Source: Thioploca ingrica
GTDB lineage: Bacteria; Pseudomonadota; Gammaproteobacteria; Beggiatoales; Beggiatoaceae
DNA length: 64,000 nt
Reading direction: 5' to 3'
NCBI GenBank assembly: GCA_000828835.1
Contig: AP014633.1
Coordinates: 2,418,001-2,482,000, forward strand
The translations under genes and the position numbers were made by a program. The notes beneath the pieces were generated by a model. The model searched no databases and was not told where the DNA came from. It saw nothing but the letters and a program-made list of their open reading frames with translations. This document shows, piece by piece, positions 25,489 to 33,586 of this stretch; position 1 is the stretch's first letter; every line of letters begins with the position of its first letter.

Positions 25489-26377
25489 CGTTCAATCGCT
25501 CAATTTCACTCGCCAAAGTTTCAATGTAAGCTCGCCGCTTATTCCGTGGCAAAGCTAAAATCTCCTGCTCACTCCAATGATAATGGTAAGCCAAATAATG
25601 TACCTCGCGACGCAACAGTTCCTCCCCGGTAGCTAATTCACCAAAAAAGAAGTCAGTAAGTTCAAAGGGTACCGTGAATTCCCGTTCACAGTGGGGACAG
25701 TTCGCGGTGAGGGTTAAATCCACGCCGGGCATGAGCGCTGCCATTTGTGCCTCAATTTCTTGCCGTGCCAATGGCGAAAGTTCTTGAATCAATTCAGGTA
25801 AAGGCTTATCGATTTCTCCCAATGAGTGAATGCAGCGGCACAGTAACTGAGTGAGAGCACTTGCCTCATTTTGTTCCAGCAGCGGCGCGATAATTTCCTG
25901 ATCTTCGCCATTGGGCAGGCGAAACTGAACTGTAGGTTGCCGCTTCGCCCACATGTGACCTTCACTGGCTGCGGGTGACAGGGTCATCCTCTGCAGGTGG
26001 CTATCCGGGGGGGCGGTGTGAACGGGAAACTCGGACAGTTTAAAATCCATATCGAGTGCTTGACCGCAATCTGGCCAAGGACAGCGATGTGTCATCATCA
26101 CTTGATCCCCAAAAGTCAGGGCGCGCAGTAACAATAACAAATACTGCCGATCACCAATGAGTAACTGTCGAGCCAGCCCGGTAGTCATAGCCAATGTCCC
26201 AATCTGTTGCACACAGCGGGTTAACACCGTGGTGATCACGGAAGCCATGGCGAGCGGTGAGGGTTGTGCCAGCAGTTCTTCTTCCTGTCCGCTTAACGGG
26301 ATGAGCACCACTTCCCGATGCAATTGCCCGTGTTCATCCCGATAGCCACCGGGTAAAGTATGAACAGAATTGATCAT
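25475..26377 (-). CDS. T4_baseplate-like eCIS protein with zinc-ribbon cysteines
   Basis: A 300-residue protein resembling the T4 gp26/gp51-type 'T4_baseplate' family found in eCIS clusters next to the sheath and tube genes. The N-terminus VLIPLSGQEEELLAQP and the TRCVQQIGTL segment fit the family. Two cysteine pairs, HRCPWPDCGQ and ANCPHCEREF, are spaced to make a zinc ribbon. The C-terminus (YHWSEQEILALPRNKRRAYI) contains the typical 'W..EILALP..+R..Y' motif. It may be an assembly chaperone of the baseplate hub. Confidence 0.8.
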   Translation of the reverse strand: MINSVHTLPGGYRDEHGQLHREVVLIPLSGQEEELLAQPSPLAMASVITTVLTRCVQQIGTLAMTTGLARQLLIGDRQYLLLLLRALTFGDQVMMTHRCPWPDCGQALDMDFKLSEFPVHTAPPDSHLQRMTLSPAASEGHMWAKRQPTVQFRLPNGEDQEIIAPLLEQNEASALTQLLCRCIHSLGEIDKPLPELIQELSPLARQEIEAQMAALMPGVDLTLTANCPHCEREFTVPFELTDFFFGELATGEELLRREVHYLAYHYHWSEQEILALPRNKRRAYIETLASEIERLNDAIT

Positions 26378-26415
26378 ATGTTCGTATCCCTCGGCATTGC
26401 CGTTAAGTTAAGAAT

Positions 26416-26514
26416 TTCCCCCCTTTAAAAAATGGGGGTTGGGGGGGATTTTAAACGGTTGACTTACCAAGAAATCCCCCTCTATCCCCCTTTGACAAAG
26501 GGGGAAGGAAAGAG
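26416..26514. repeat. Intergenic CCCC/GGGG palindromic repeats between tube and T4_baseplate genes
   Basis: Two hairpins of the type CCCCCCTTTAAAAAATGGGGG and CCCCCTTTGACAAAGGGGG lie in the 177-base gap between the tube gene and the downstream gene, flanked by a TTAAGTTAAGAA / AAGAGTCTTAACTT sequence that recurs in other copies. They could act as an RNA hairpin lowering downstream expression relative to tube and sheath. Confidence 0.65.
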
Positions 26515-26554
26515 TCTTAACTTCAATGGCAGTGCCCCAAAGGGTAGAGTGCTT

Positions 26555-27058
26555 CTAAGTTTCTTTCGGCTCAGTCACGCTCGTATCGCGTTCCCAACCC
26601 TCATTTTGCAAGGTGATCGATTGAATCATCACCGCATTACCATTAGCATCCAAATCTGGGAGGGCATGATATTCCGATACCCAGCAGCGATGTATTATGT
26701 AAGACAGAACTTTTTTCCCTTGCAAATTAAACACATCCAGCGTAACGACATTCTTGCGGAAATTGAGCAGCGACATGGAACTATCGCCTTTAAAATTATT
26801 GACCTTATTCGCCCAGTCTTCAAAGCGAGTGTCATGAGTCACGCCCACTTCCAAAGTAATTGGCTCATACTTGGTTTTGCCAGGCAATTTATGGACATGC
26901 GACGGGTCGCCGCCTTCGCGCCAATCAACCGGTTCGGTACTCTTTTTGAGCGCACCACATTTACTTAACCCCGCCACATATTCATTATCCCACTTGACGC
27001 GGAACTTGAAATTGCGATACGGATCCAAACGATGGGTATTAACAGCAAATTGAGGCAT
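26555..27058 (-). CDS. eCIS inner tube protein (gp19-like)
   Basis: A 167-residue T4 gp19-like tube protein: DPYRNFKFRVKWDNEYVAGL, SKCGALKKSTEPVDWREGGD, the conserved KLPGKTKYEPITLEVGVTHD, the VVTLDVFNLQGKKVLSYIIH strand and SEYHALPDLDANGNAVMIQS. It stacks as hexameric rings forming the tube that carries effectors. AAGGAGAAGATAAA precedes the ATG. One tube gene is present here, whereas Afp-like systems have two or three tube-like genes; others could lie outside the window. Confidence 0.95.
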   Translation of the reverse strand: MPQFAVNTHRLDPYRNFKFRVKWDNEYVAGLSKCGALKKSTEPVDWREGGDPSHVHKLPGKTKYEPITLEVGVTHDTRFEDWANKVNNFKGDSSMSLLNFRKNVVTLDVFNLQGKKVLSYIIHRCWVSEYHALPDLDANGNAVMIQSITLQNEGWERDTSVTEPKET

Positions 27059-27077
27059 TTTATCTTCTCCTTAATAA

Positions 27078-28838
27078 TTAAGCCGTTTGACCAGCTTTTT
27101 GGCTGATTTTTACCATGACAAATTCCGCCGGTTTGAGCGGGGCAAAGCCCACTAACACGTTGACAATCCCTTGATCAATATCCGCTTGCGGCGTCGTTTC
27201 ACCATCACACTTCACGAAGAAAGCTTGGCTCGGACTCGAACCTTGGAAAGCACCACGCCGGTAAAGCGTCATCATAAAGGCATTGATATTCAACCGTAGT
27301 TGCGACCACAACTCTTCATCATTCGGCTCAAACACCGCCCATTGAATCCCGTTATAAATACTCACTCTGAGCAGGATACTCATGCGCCGCACCGGGATAT
27401 AACGCCATTCCGGATCACTGCTGATCGTCCGAGCGCCCCAAATGACGATGCCAGAAGCGGAGAATTGGCGAATGCAATTAATATTTTTGGGATTCAGATT
27501 GCCTTGTTGGACATCGGTAAAATTAGTTTTAAGACCCACGGTTCCGGCTAAGGCAGCGGCGGTACCGGCAGGCGCTTTCCATACGCCGCGTTGGGTATCA
27601 GTTTTCGCATATAAACCAGCGATGTAACCAGACGGTGGGACCAGAATCGGTTCAGGACTGCGCCCGGTGGGGTCGGTCATGTACAACCAGGGGAGATAGA
27701 CAGCACCGTAGGAATTTTTCGGCGTGATCAGACCGACAGCCGTTTTAGCTGTTTCAACGCTATCATCTGCTTGACGGAGATCGCCAATGAAGAAACAATC
27801 GCTTAACGAACGGTTAGCACAATAATTCATGCCATCGCCAATGACATCATCGCGACCGGGCGTAGCTATTAAGCTGACATCGTCTTTATCGTTGAGTAGT
27901 TGGAAGGCGTTGGTGTAGTCCGGTTTAGCAACGGTGCCATCGGAGCCATCCCCCTCGCCGTTGCTAAGTAGTGTAGTTGTCGCTGTGGGCAGGTCAGCCG
28001 TGAGCGCCTTAACGGTAATATATTTTGAGTGCCCATTAATGACCGTTTCTACAAACTTGGGGTCAGTAGCAGTCATACTCAAGTCTTTGAAAGTCTCCAC
28101 CGGTACCGGTGTTGTTAAATCAGGGTCGAGATAAACTTTTAAATCAAATTGAGTGGACGTAGTGGGAGCAATAGTTACTTGCAAGTGGTTTCCCCAGAGA
28201 CCTGGGCTGATGGCAAAAATATCTAGATTACTGCCGAGACTCACCTCGGCTTTTTTGCCAAATGGTTTTGACACGGCCGTGGGCAGTGTAGTCGTAGCAG
28301 GCTCAACTGCAACAGTAATATATTTTGAGTGCCCATTAATGACTGTTGCCACGAAATTGGGGTCAGCCGCAGTCATATTCAGGTCTTCAAAAGTCTCCAC
28401 CGGGGCGGGATTAGCGCCGAGATAAACGGCTAAATTAAATTGAGTGGGCGTAGTAGCGGGCGAAACAGCAGCTAGCTGCGTGATAGTCACTTTTAAGTTG
28501 TTTCCCCAGGCACCCGGGCTGATAGCTGAAATTTTGAGATTAGTGTCGAGAGTTACTTCGGCCGTTTTGAGACCGGTAACCGGGACATTAACGATATAAC
28601 ACTGAGAACCACCATTGTTGAAAAATTGATAAACCGCATGGGTAAGAAAGGAATAATCGACAAATCCACCATAAAGATTTTGATATTCACTAAAGTTATA
28701 AACTTTAACCGCTTTATCTGTAGCGCCCTTCTCGGCTGGTCCAATAAACGCGGCAGTTGAAGTACTCGCCAGGGTTAAAGGTCGCACGCCACTTGAGACT
28801 TCCTCTACATAAACACCAGGATACGTCGGTGTTGCCAT
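27078..28838 (-). CDS. eCIS contractile sheath protein
   Basis: A 586-residue sheath protein from ATG 28838, which has an excellent ribosome binding site (TGGAGGTTATCC); the longer frame to 28922 is unlikely. Recognised by TYPGVYVEEVSSGVRPLTLA and TSTAAFIGPAEKG at the start, GSQCYIVNVP, and the C-terminal domain with AVFEPNDEELWSQLRLNINA, FMMTLYRRGAFQGSSPSQAF and VGFAPLKPAEFVMVKIS. Between about residues 95 and 275 lies a duplicated domain of about 95 residues, each with ISPG.WGN.L.VTI and INGHSKYITV. It is the first gene of the visible operon; the upstream 28921-28960 is AT-rich and may hold the promoter. Contraction of the sheath drives the tube. Confidence 0.95.
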   Translation of the reverse strand: MATPTYPGVYVEEVSSGVRPLTLASTSTAAFIGPAEKGATDKAVKVYNFSEYQNLYGGFVDYSFLTHAVYQFFNNGGSQCYIVNVPVTGLKTAEVTLDTNLKISAISPGAWGNNLKVTITQLAAVSPATTPTQFNLAVYLGANPAPVETFEDLNMTAADPNFVATVINGHSKYITVAVEPATTTLPTAVSKPFGKKAEVSLGSNLDIFAISPGLWGNHLQVTIAPTTSTQFDLKVYLDPDLTTPVPVETFKDLSMTATDPKFVETVINGHSKYITVKALTADLPTATTTLLSNGEGDGSDGTVAKPDYTNAFQLLNDKDDVSLIATPGRDDVIGDGMNYCANRSLSDCFFIGDLRQADDSVETAKTAVGLITPKNSYGAVYLPWLYMTDPTGRSPEPILVPPSGYIAGLYAKTDTQRGVWKAPAGTAAALAGTVGLKTNFTDVQQGNLNPKNINCIRQFSASGIVIWGARTISSDPEWRYIPVRRMSILLRVSIYNGIQWAVFEPNDEELWSQLRLNINAFMMTLYRRGAFQGSSPSQAFFVKCDGETTPQADIDQGIVNVLVGFAPLKPAEFVMVKISQKAGQTA

Positions 28839-28979
28839 GGATAACCTCCAGTTAAATTTAGGTAGGACATTCCTCGGGAAGAAACGGTTAACGGAAACCC
28901 CGTTCATTCCCGAATTTGACAAAATTACTTATTTATATTTTTATATAGAAATTAAATTCTAATACAGAAGGATAAAATT

Positions 28980-29051
28980 GTGAATACCAATAAGCGATTA
29001 TTTTTAATCGTAATTTGTTTCATTATTGGCTTGGGGTTACTGTTACTTTAA
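28980..29051 (+). CDS. Possible 23-residue membrane peptide
   Basis: A GTG start at 28980 preceded by GAAGGATAAAATT gives MNTNKRLFLIVICFIIGLGL plus LLL, ending at TAA 29049-29051. It is a basic N-terminus followed by a single hydrophobic helix. Such short single-helix peptides are common but hard to prove. It lies in the 28839-29258 gap, divergent from the sheath gene. Followed by the repeat at 29085-29210. Confidence 0.3.
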   Translation: MNTNKRLFLIVICFIIGLGLLLL

Positions 29052-29084
29052 AAAATTGGCGTTGGCGTGAGAAAGAGAAAAAAA

Positions 29085-29210
29085 GTAGGGTGGGCATTGT
29101 CCGCCAAATCCATTTTTCCCACACCACACCCCCTTGATGAAATGGTGGGCAAAATGCCGTGTCAGTCCCGTGTCCCAGTTCAGTTCCGGGGACGGCATTT
29201 CGCCCACCCT
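29085..29210. repeat. 126-bp direct repeat, copy A (flanks the DUF433/PIN locus)
   Basis: Matches 29892-30017 over 126 bases with a single visible difference. It begins GTAGGGTGGGCATTGTCCGC and ends GGCATTTCGCCCACCCT, so its ends form a partial inverted repeat (AGGGTGGGC / GCCCACCCT). A decayed third copy is at about 30824-30935. The unit contains CGGGGACGGCATTTCGCCC. Confidence 0.9.
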
Positions 29211-29297
29211 CCCGGGCTATGTTAAGTTTAAAGTAACGTACCATTGGAGATATAATTTATGTATAATATATTTGTACAATCTTTAATCGGAGGCACT

Positions 29298-29528
29298 ATG
29301 AACCGGATTACCGTTAATCCCCTCATTCATTTTGGCAAACCTTGTATAAGTGGAACTCGTATTCCAATCCAGAGTGTTTTAGAACTAATTAATGCCGGCT
29401 ATTCTTTTATCGAAATTATTCACGATTATTATCCCGCTTTGACCGAAGCCGATATTCATGCCTGCCTAGATTATGCGATTGCCTTGATTGCTGCGGAAGA
29501 AATTCATTTGCGATCAGTCCCTGCATGA
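29298..29528 (+). CDS. DUF433 antitoxin
   Basis: A 76-residue DUF433 protein (VapB-like, winged-helix type): NRITVNPLIHFGKPCISGTR, IPIQSVLELINAGYSFIEI and DYYPALTEADIHACLDYA are all typical. The ATG at 29298 with CGGAGGCACT upstream is preferred to the one at 29259. It overlaps the downstream PIN-like gene by 4 bases (ATGA). It is expected to neutralise that toxin and to repress the operon. Confidence 0.9.
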   Translation: MNRITVNPLIHFGKPCISGTRIPIQSVLELINAGYSFIEIIHDYYPALTEADIHACLDYAIALIAAEEIHLRSVPA

Positions 29529-29887
29529 AATTACTTCTCGACCAGGATGTCTATGCAGCAACTGCGCGCTTCTTGCAAAACTTAGGGCACGAGGTGTTGT
29601 CTGCTGAACAATTAGGGAAAGCCATGGCCACCGATGAAGATTTGTTACGTACTGCTCAAGCACAGGGACGCTTGTTTGTGACTCGAGATCGTGATTTCGG
29701 TCATTTAGTATTTGTTAAAGGATTAGGAGGAGGGGTTTTATATTTACGCCTGTTACCTTCGACACGTGAGGCGGTACACCAAGAATTGGCTGAGGTTTTA
29801 AATCGATATACCGAAGCTCAATTGGTCAACGCATTTGTGGTCATAGAGGCCGAGGGTCATCGATTTCGCTCGCTTCCGGCGATATAA
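29525..29887 (+). CDS. DUF5615 PIN-like toxin
   Basis: A 120-residue PIN-like (DUF5615/Mut7-C type) protein: MKLLLDQDVYAATARFLQNL, GHEVLSAEQLG, ATDEDLLRTAQAQGRLFVTR and DRDFGHLVF give the conserved acidic residues (D6, D8, the DED segment and DRDFG). The DUF433-DUF5615 pairing is common. It was presumably acquired with its antitoxin; the pair is bracketed by 126-bp direct repeats. Confidence 0.88.
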   Translation: MKLLLDQDVYAATARFLQNLGHEVLSAEQLGKAMATDEDLLRTAQAQGRLFVTRDRDFGHLVFVKGLGGGVLYLRLLPSTREAVHQELAEVLNRYTEAQLVNAFVVIEAEGHRFRSLPAI

Positions 29888-29891
29888 AAAA

Positions 29892-30017
29892 GTAGGGTGG
29901 GCATTGTCCGCCAAATCCATTTTTCCCACACCACACCCCATTGATGAAATGGTGGGCAAAATGCCGTGTCAGTCCCGTGTCCCAGTTCAGTTCCGGGGAC
30001 GGCATTTCGCCCACCCT
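29892..30017. repeat. 126-bp direct repeat, copy B
   Basis: The second copy of the unit at 29085-29210, starting only five bases after the stop of the PIN-like gene. Identity is nearly complete (one base differs, CCCCCTTG versus CCCCATTG). Recombination between the two copies would delete the toxin-antitoxin pair exactly. Confidence 0.9.
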
Positions 30018-30089
30018 ACGCGGGCTGGCTTGGTAACGAGCCAAAAATTTGGTAATATAAAACCTGTTCATTGTTAAGGAGACTAGACC

Positions 30090-30308
30090 ATGCAAGTAAC
30101 TAAAGGTATCTATGAAAATGGAGTCATCTATCCTTTTGATGATATTCAAATTAAAGGCAAGAAGTACGTCATTATTACTTTTTTAGACGAGACTGAATTT
30201 TCGTTACCAGAAAGCCAAGAAGATTTGAAATCCATTATATTTTCTCAATTTTCAGCTTTAGAACCCGATTGGAATGCGGAAGGCATGGATAAATATGACC
30301 GATTATAA
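30090..30308 (+). CDS. AF2212-like antitoxin
   Basis: A 72-residue protein whose start MQVTKGIYENGVIYPFDDIQ resembles the AF2212/DUF104-type antitoxins ('A.YENGVL.PL'). The remainder is acidic (LPESQEDLKSIIFSQFSALE). It overlaps a MazF-type toxin gene by 14 bases, supporting the antitoxin role. A GTTAAGGAGACTAGACC ribosome binding site precedes the ATG. Confidence 0.75.
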   Translation: MQVTKGIYENGVIYPFDDIQIKGKKYVIITFLDETEFSLPESQEDLKSIIFSQFSALEPDWNAEGMDKYDRL

Positions 30309-30654
30309 AAGAGGTGATATTTTATTAGTTAAATTCCCTATGCCGGATTTGCAGCAATACAAGCCAAGACCCGCCTTGGTCATCCAAAACAATGACAATA
30401 ATAAAAAATTGACTCATACCATCTTCCTACAAATAACCAGTAATATTTCTAATAAAGGCTTACCCACTCAATATTTTATTGAGTTGAACACCGCGGAAGG
30501 AAAATTATCCGGACTTCTTACGGATTCTGTAGTAAAAGCCGAAGTCATTTTTACATTACCCCGCGAGTTCCTTTATAAAAAATTAGGCTGGTTATCACCA
30601 AGCGGTTTGGAGCAAATTGAAAAATGTATCAAATATTCTTTGGACCTTAAATAA
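30295..30654 (+). CDS. MazF/PemK-like toxin
   Basis: A 119-residue MazF/PemK-fold endoribonuclease: YKRGDILLVKFPMPDLQQYK, PRPALVIQNN, then HTIFLQITSNI and LLTDSVVKAEVIFTLPREFL, which is the family's 'L..S.V....+..' region. Start at ATG 30295 rather than 30274. The partner antitoxin is the AF2212-like protein rather than MazE, an unusual but known kind of exchange. Confidence 0.85.
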   Translation: MTDYKRGDILLVKFPMPDLQQYKPRPALVIQNNDNNKKLTHTIFLQITSNISNKGLPTQYFIELNTAEGKLSGLLTDSVVKAEVIFTLPREFLYKKLGWLSPSGLEQIEKCIKYSLDLK

Positions 30655-30672
30655 TTTCCCCCCTAAATAGGA

Positions 30673-30795
30673 TCAGTAGATAGTTTGGTGGGCAAGGCCC
30701 GCTAAATCCATTTTCCAATGACCATTATATTTCCTAACCCTCGTCACTTTTCCAGAAGTAGTAGGGTGGGTTAGCGCAGCGTAACCCAACATTTT
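30673..30795. repeat. Dispersed intergenic repeat, copy A (about 123 bp)
   Basis: From TCAGTAGATAGTTTGGTGGG to GGGTTAGCGCAGCGTAACCC, almost identical to 34152-34278. It contains a GGTGGGCAAGGCCCGC segment and ends in a GGGTT...AACCC hairpin. The remainder of the 30655-30943 gap holds GGTGGGCAA-type repeats and a decayed copy of the 126-bp unit; no gene is seen. Confidence 0.85.
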
Positions 30796-30943
30796 AAGTC
30801 AAGTAGGGTGAGCAAAAGCGCAGTTGCCCACCATTTTCCCACACCACACCCCCTTGATGGTGGGCAAAATGCCGTGTCAGTCCCCTGCCCCTATCCAGTT
30901 CAGCGGACGGCATTTCGCCCACCCTACCGGGCTTGGTAACGAG

Positions 30944-32161
30944 TTAAAATGTTCCCCTCACGGTTACTGGCAGCTCGAGTTGATTGATGAAGGGAACATA
31001 TCGCGTGGGGCTACGCTCGTGTTGCAGTACCCAGAAGGCGAAAAGACCAGGGGCGTACAGATCGGATTCATCTACGCCAAAATCATCACAGATGATGAAG
31101 CGCAGATCGATGGAGTAGCTGCGCAGGGGAATGCTGCCGGTAAAACCGGTCGCAAACAGCTCTTCTCCCTGAGTGCCACCAATGACTGCCTTGAGGGGCC
31201 ACCCGTCAGAGAAATCGAAAAAAGTGGCGGGCGGTGTCACCGCTAGCGCACTTGGATTCAAAACGCCGCCAGACGCCTGAGTGGCAAGCTGCGCCTCGAT
31301 GTTCGCCTGAACCCACGCAACTGTCCGTAGGAACGATCCCGAAGCTAGAGCCATACTCCCCAACGTGCTACCTGGACCATGGATAGCAGTGCCACCCGTG
31401 CCCGCAACAAACCGAGAAAAGGCGCTTAAGCCAGCGATCCCGGCGAGCATGGTTAGCACACCACTCATCTCGATTTCGCACTCCCCATTGGTAATCGAAG
31501 ACCGAAATGGACCGCGCGGAAGAAGGCTACCAGGCAAGGGGGGGTGGCTAGCAGCCCAGGCGGCCAGCTTGGCCGTGGATGCTGCCGAGATGCTTGGAAA
31601 ATCGAAGTGTGCGAAATCTGGGCCCGAGCCGCACCCGCGGGCACCACCCAGTCTCACCGACAATGGACCGGCTGGAGAATTTGGCGGTGTGGTCTGCTTA
31701 ATCGGCGCAGGCTGTGCAGAACGATGCAAAACTCCACGTTCCATCACCCTATCTGCCTCCTGCTCATAAACATCCCCCGCCGCTCCCACCGCTAACTTCA
31801 TCTGCAAATGGTTCCCACTCGGCTGCACCACCTGATGCCCAACAGTGTAAGCTCTGGCATTCACCGCTGGTGAACGCAGCACTTCAGGTACTATCGAGGG
31901 TACTTGAGCAAATGGGGGTGGCTGACTCGTGGCTCGCTGCAGCGTAACCCATTCTTTCAGCGGTTCGCCCGCCAGCCGATTACTCGTATCATCTCGTCGC
32001 TGAATGGTCGCTACCGTTCTACTCAGGGTGAGTGGTGGCTGATCTTCTGCCAGCGTTGGGGCAGACAGCGGCAGTGTTCGGCCTTTTAGAGTCTGCTGAT
32101 GGTTGTTTTTAGAAGCGATTTCACTTTTTTTAGGTGATTTTAAAGGTTGATTGGTTAACAT
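30944..32161 (-). CDS. eCIS effector candidate with DUF4157-remnant leader and unknown toxin domain
   Basis: A 405-residue protein. It begins with a leader containing GRTLPLSAPT and IQRRDDT that is nearly identical to the 35099-36067 protein. Then comes a collapsed DUF4157: VPEVLRSP is joined directly to NARAYTVG, so the stretch with HExxH is missing. Next is VGAAGDVYEQEADRV. The C-terminal 240 residues hold a Gly/Ala-rich segment (VLTMLAGIAGLSAFSRF). The end CDDFGVDESDLY, FAFWVLQH and VPFINQLELP recalls the pattern of DUF3289-type effectors. That resemblance is weak and from memory. AAAGGAGAGACG precedes the ATG. Confidence 0.7.
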   Translation of the reverse strand: MLTNQPLKSPKKSEIASKNNHQQTLKGRTLPLSAPTLAEDQPPLTLSRTVATIQRRDDTSNRLAGEPLKEWVTLQRATSQPPPFAQVPSIVPEVLRSPAVNARAYTVGHQVVQPSGNHLQMKLAVGAAGDVYEQEADRVMERGVLHRSAQPAPIKQTTPPNSPAGPLSVRLGGARGCGSGPDFAHFDFPSISAASTAKLAAWAASHPPLPGSLLPRGPFRSSITNGECEIEMSGVLTMLAGIAGLSAFSRFVAGTGGTAIHGPGSTLGSMALASGSFLRTVAWVQANIEAQLATQASGGVLNPSALAVTPPATFFDFSDGWPLKAVIGGTQGEELFATGFTGSIPLRSYSIDLRFIICDDFGVDESDLYAPGLFAFWVLQHERSPTRYVPFINQLELPVTVRGTF

Positions 32162-32212
32162 CGTCTCTCCTTTCTCTGTTATGGGTTAACGGTTATTATT
32201 TTACGATTAATT

Positions 32213-32980
32213 TTAAGTTGTTGCCTCATTTTTTTCGTTTGGCCCGTCGGTGGGGTTGACGAGAGGCGGTTTGATCTCAGTCAGTGAGGCGGTGATAAAC
32301 ACCTGCAATGCTCGCTGGGCGTGTACTCGTCGCTGTGCAAATACGGCCTGCACGTTCGGATGGTTGCGTGCGAGTCGCTGGCCCTGTTTAGAAAGGAGCG
32401 CGCCCGGGGTCTCGAAGCCATAAACGACTTCATCGCTCGCCGCGTTCACCGCCACGTTTGGCGTTATCAGAATCGCATTGACTGCTGCGTAAGCCGATTG
32501 GAGTTCCGTGACCAGGTAATCGACTTGAGCTTCTAGGTTTTCGAGGATAGCGGCACCTAACTGCTTGCCTTGGAAGATATGCTCAAATAGGCTCCGACGA
32601 CGCTTAGCCGAAGTCCATTGCGCGAGACCGACGCCAGGATATCGTGGCCCTTGTCGGGTTTGAGGGTGGCGATTCATCACTTGTTCGGCGGTGAAGTCTA
32701 CCCATTGGCCTTGAAAGTTTTTACTTCGCAACGGGGTTGCCATTTGACTACCTTCAATTCGGTTGGGCAGCACCCCGGACTCAACCCACAGGTTACCCAC
32801 CATTCCAGCAGCACCATTGACTGGATATTGATACGACTGGGTGAGCAGGTTCATGACTAACCTGATTCTTTGGTCTGGCTCAATCTCGGCCCAGTTGTTG
32901 CTCGATTCGGTGGCGGTCTGGCCTCCAAGGTGGTTCCAGTTCTGCCAAGCCCCGCATGGAAATCGTTTTAATCCTTTCAT
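32213..32980 (-). CDS. Phage tail-tip lysozyme-like protein
   Basis: A 255-residue protein from ATG 32980 (GAGAGGTGAGGTTAATA upstream). It matches the phage tail lysozyme family: VMNLLTQSYQYPVNGAAGMV, GNLWVESGVLPNR with the probable catalytic Glu67, PGVGLAQWTSAKRRRSLFEH and a helical end. The family hydrolyses peptidoglycan. Located between two cargo-like genes, so it may be an eCIS effector or help tail passage through the wall. It lacks the effector leader seen in its neighbours. Bases 32322-32464 have a 143-bp copy at 4578-4720. Confidence 0.82.
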   Translation of the reverse strand: MKGLKRFPCGAWQNWNHLGGQTATESSNNWAEIEPDQRIRLVMNLLTQSYQYPVNGAAGMVGNLWVESGVLPNRIEGSQMATPLRSKNFQGQWVDFTAEQVMNRHPQTRQGPRYPGVGLAQWTSAKRRRSLFEHIFQGKQLGAAILENLEAQVDYLVTELQSAYAAVNAILITPNVAVNAASDEVVYGFETPGALLSKQGQRLARNHPNVQAVFAQRRVHAQRALQVFITASLTEIKPPLVNPTDGPNEKNEATT

Positions 32981-33181
32981 TATTAACCTCACCTCTCCGG
33001 TAAGCCTTAACTTTCGCTTGACGAACTCCAAACAAGAGTGCCTGGTGTTCTTAAATAAAATGTTAGCACGTTAACGCACTCAGCTAAAGTAGTGGCTTGA
33101 GGCGGTGGAGATGGGGCTGGACTTTTTAAGTGGTGTCGCTAAAATAATCCGCGCGTCTAGAATAACGGCTTCGGAGGCTCG

Positions 33182-33586
33182 ATGTTAGACTTGACCAATT
33201 TAGAAAAAGCGCTGCGGCAATTTAAAAAAACTTTACTTTTTTGCGAAGCGGAACCGGATGGGGACAAACAAGTGATGCTCCAAACCGCCGCTATCCAGTG
33301 TTTTGAATACACTTATGAACTGGCGATAAAGATGTTACGGCGAAGCTTGGAAGAGCGTCTGCCTTCTCACGACGCTTTAAGTTCTATTAGTTTTAATGAT
33401 CTCATTCGGTTGGGTGCAGAACAGGGTCTGATTGATAATCCTTCGGCTTGGTTTGGCTTTCGGCATAAAAGAAATATAACCGCTCATACTTATGATGAAA
33501 GTAAAGCGGAAGAAATATACGCCATCCTGCCCGAGGTGGTTAACAAAACCGACTATCTGTTGCAACAGTTGAAACGGGCCCAGTAA
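33182..33586 (+). CDS. hepT: HepT-like HEPN toxin
   Basis: A 134-residue nucleotidyltransferase-substrate-binding HEPN protein. FEYTYELAIKMLRRSLEE and the RNITAHTY motif (Rx4HxY) are typical of the HepT ribonuclease toxin, whose tyrosine is adenylylated by the partner. Its stop overlaps the start of mntA by one base (TAATG). Confidence 0.88.
   Translation: MLDLTNLEKALRQFKKTLLFCEAEPDGDKQVMLQTAAIQCFEYTYELAIKMLRRSLEERLPSHDALSSISFNDLIRLGAEQGLIDNPSAWFGFRHKRNITAHTYDESKAEEIYAILPEVVNKTDYLLQQLKRAQ

Noticed and set aside
30824..31246. Plus-strand gene opposite to the effector
   Set aside because: It is composed of repeat sequence and the reverse of the effector's coding end; no family or ribosome binding site.
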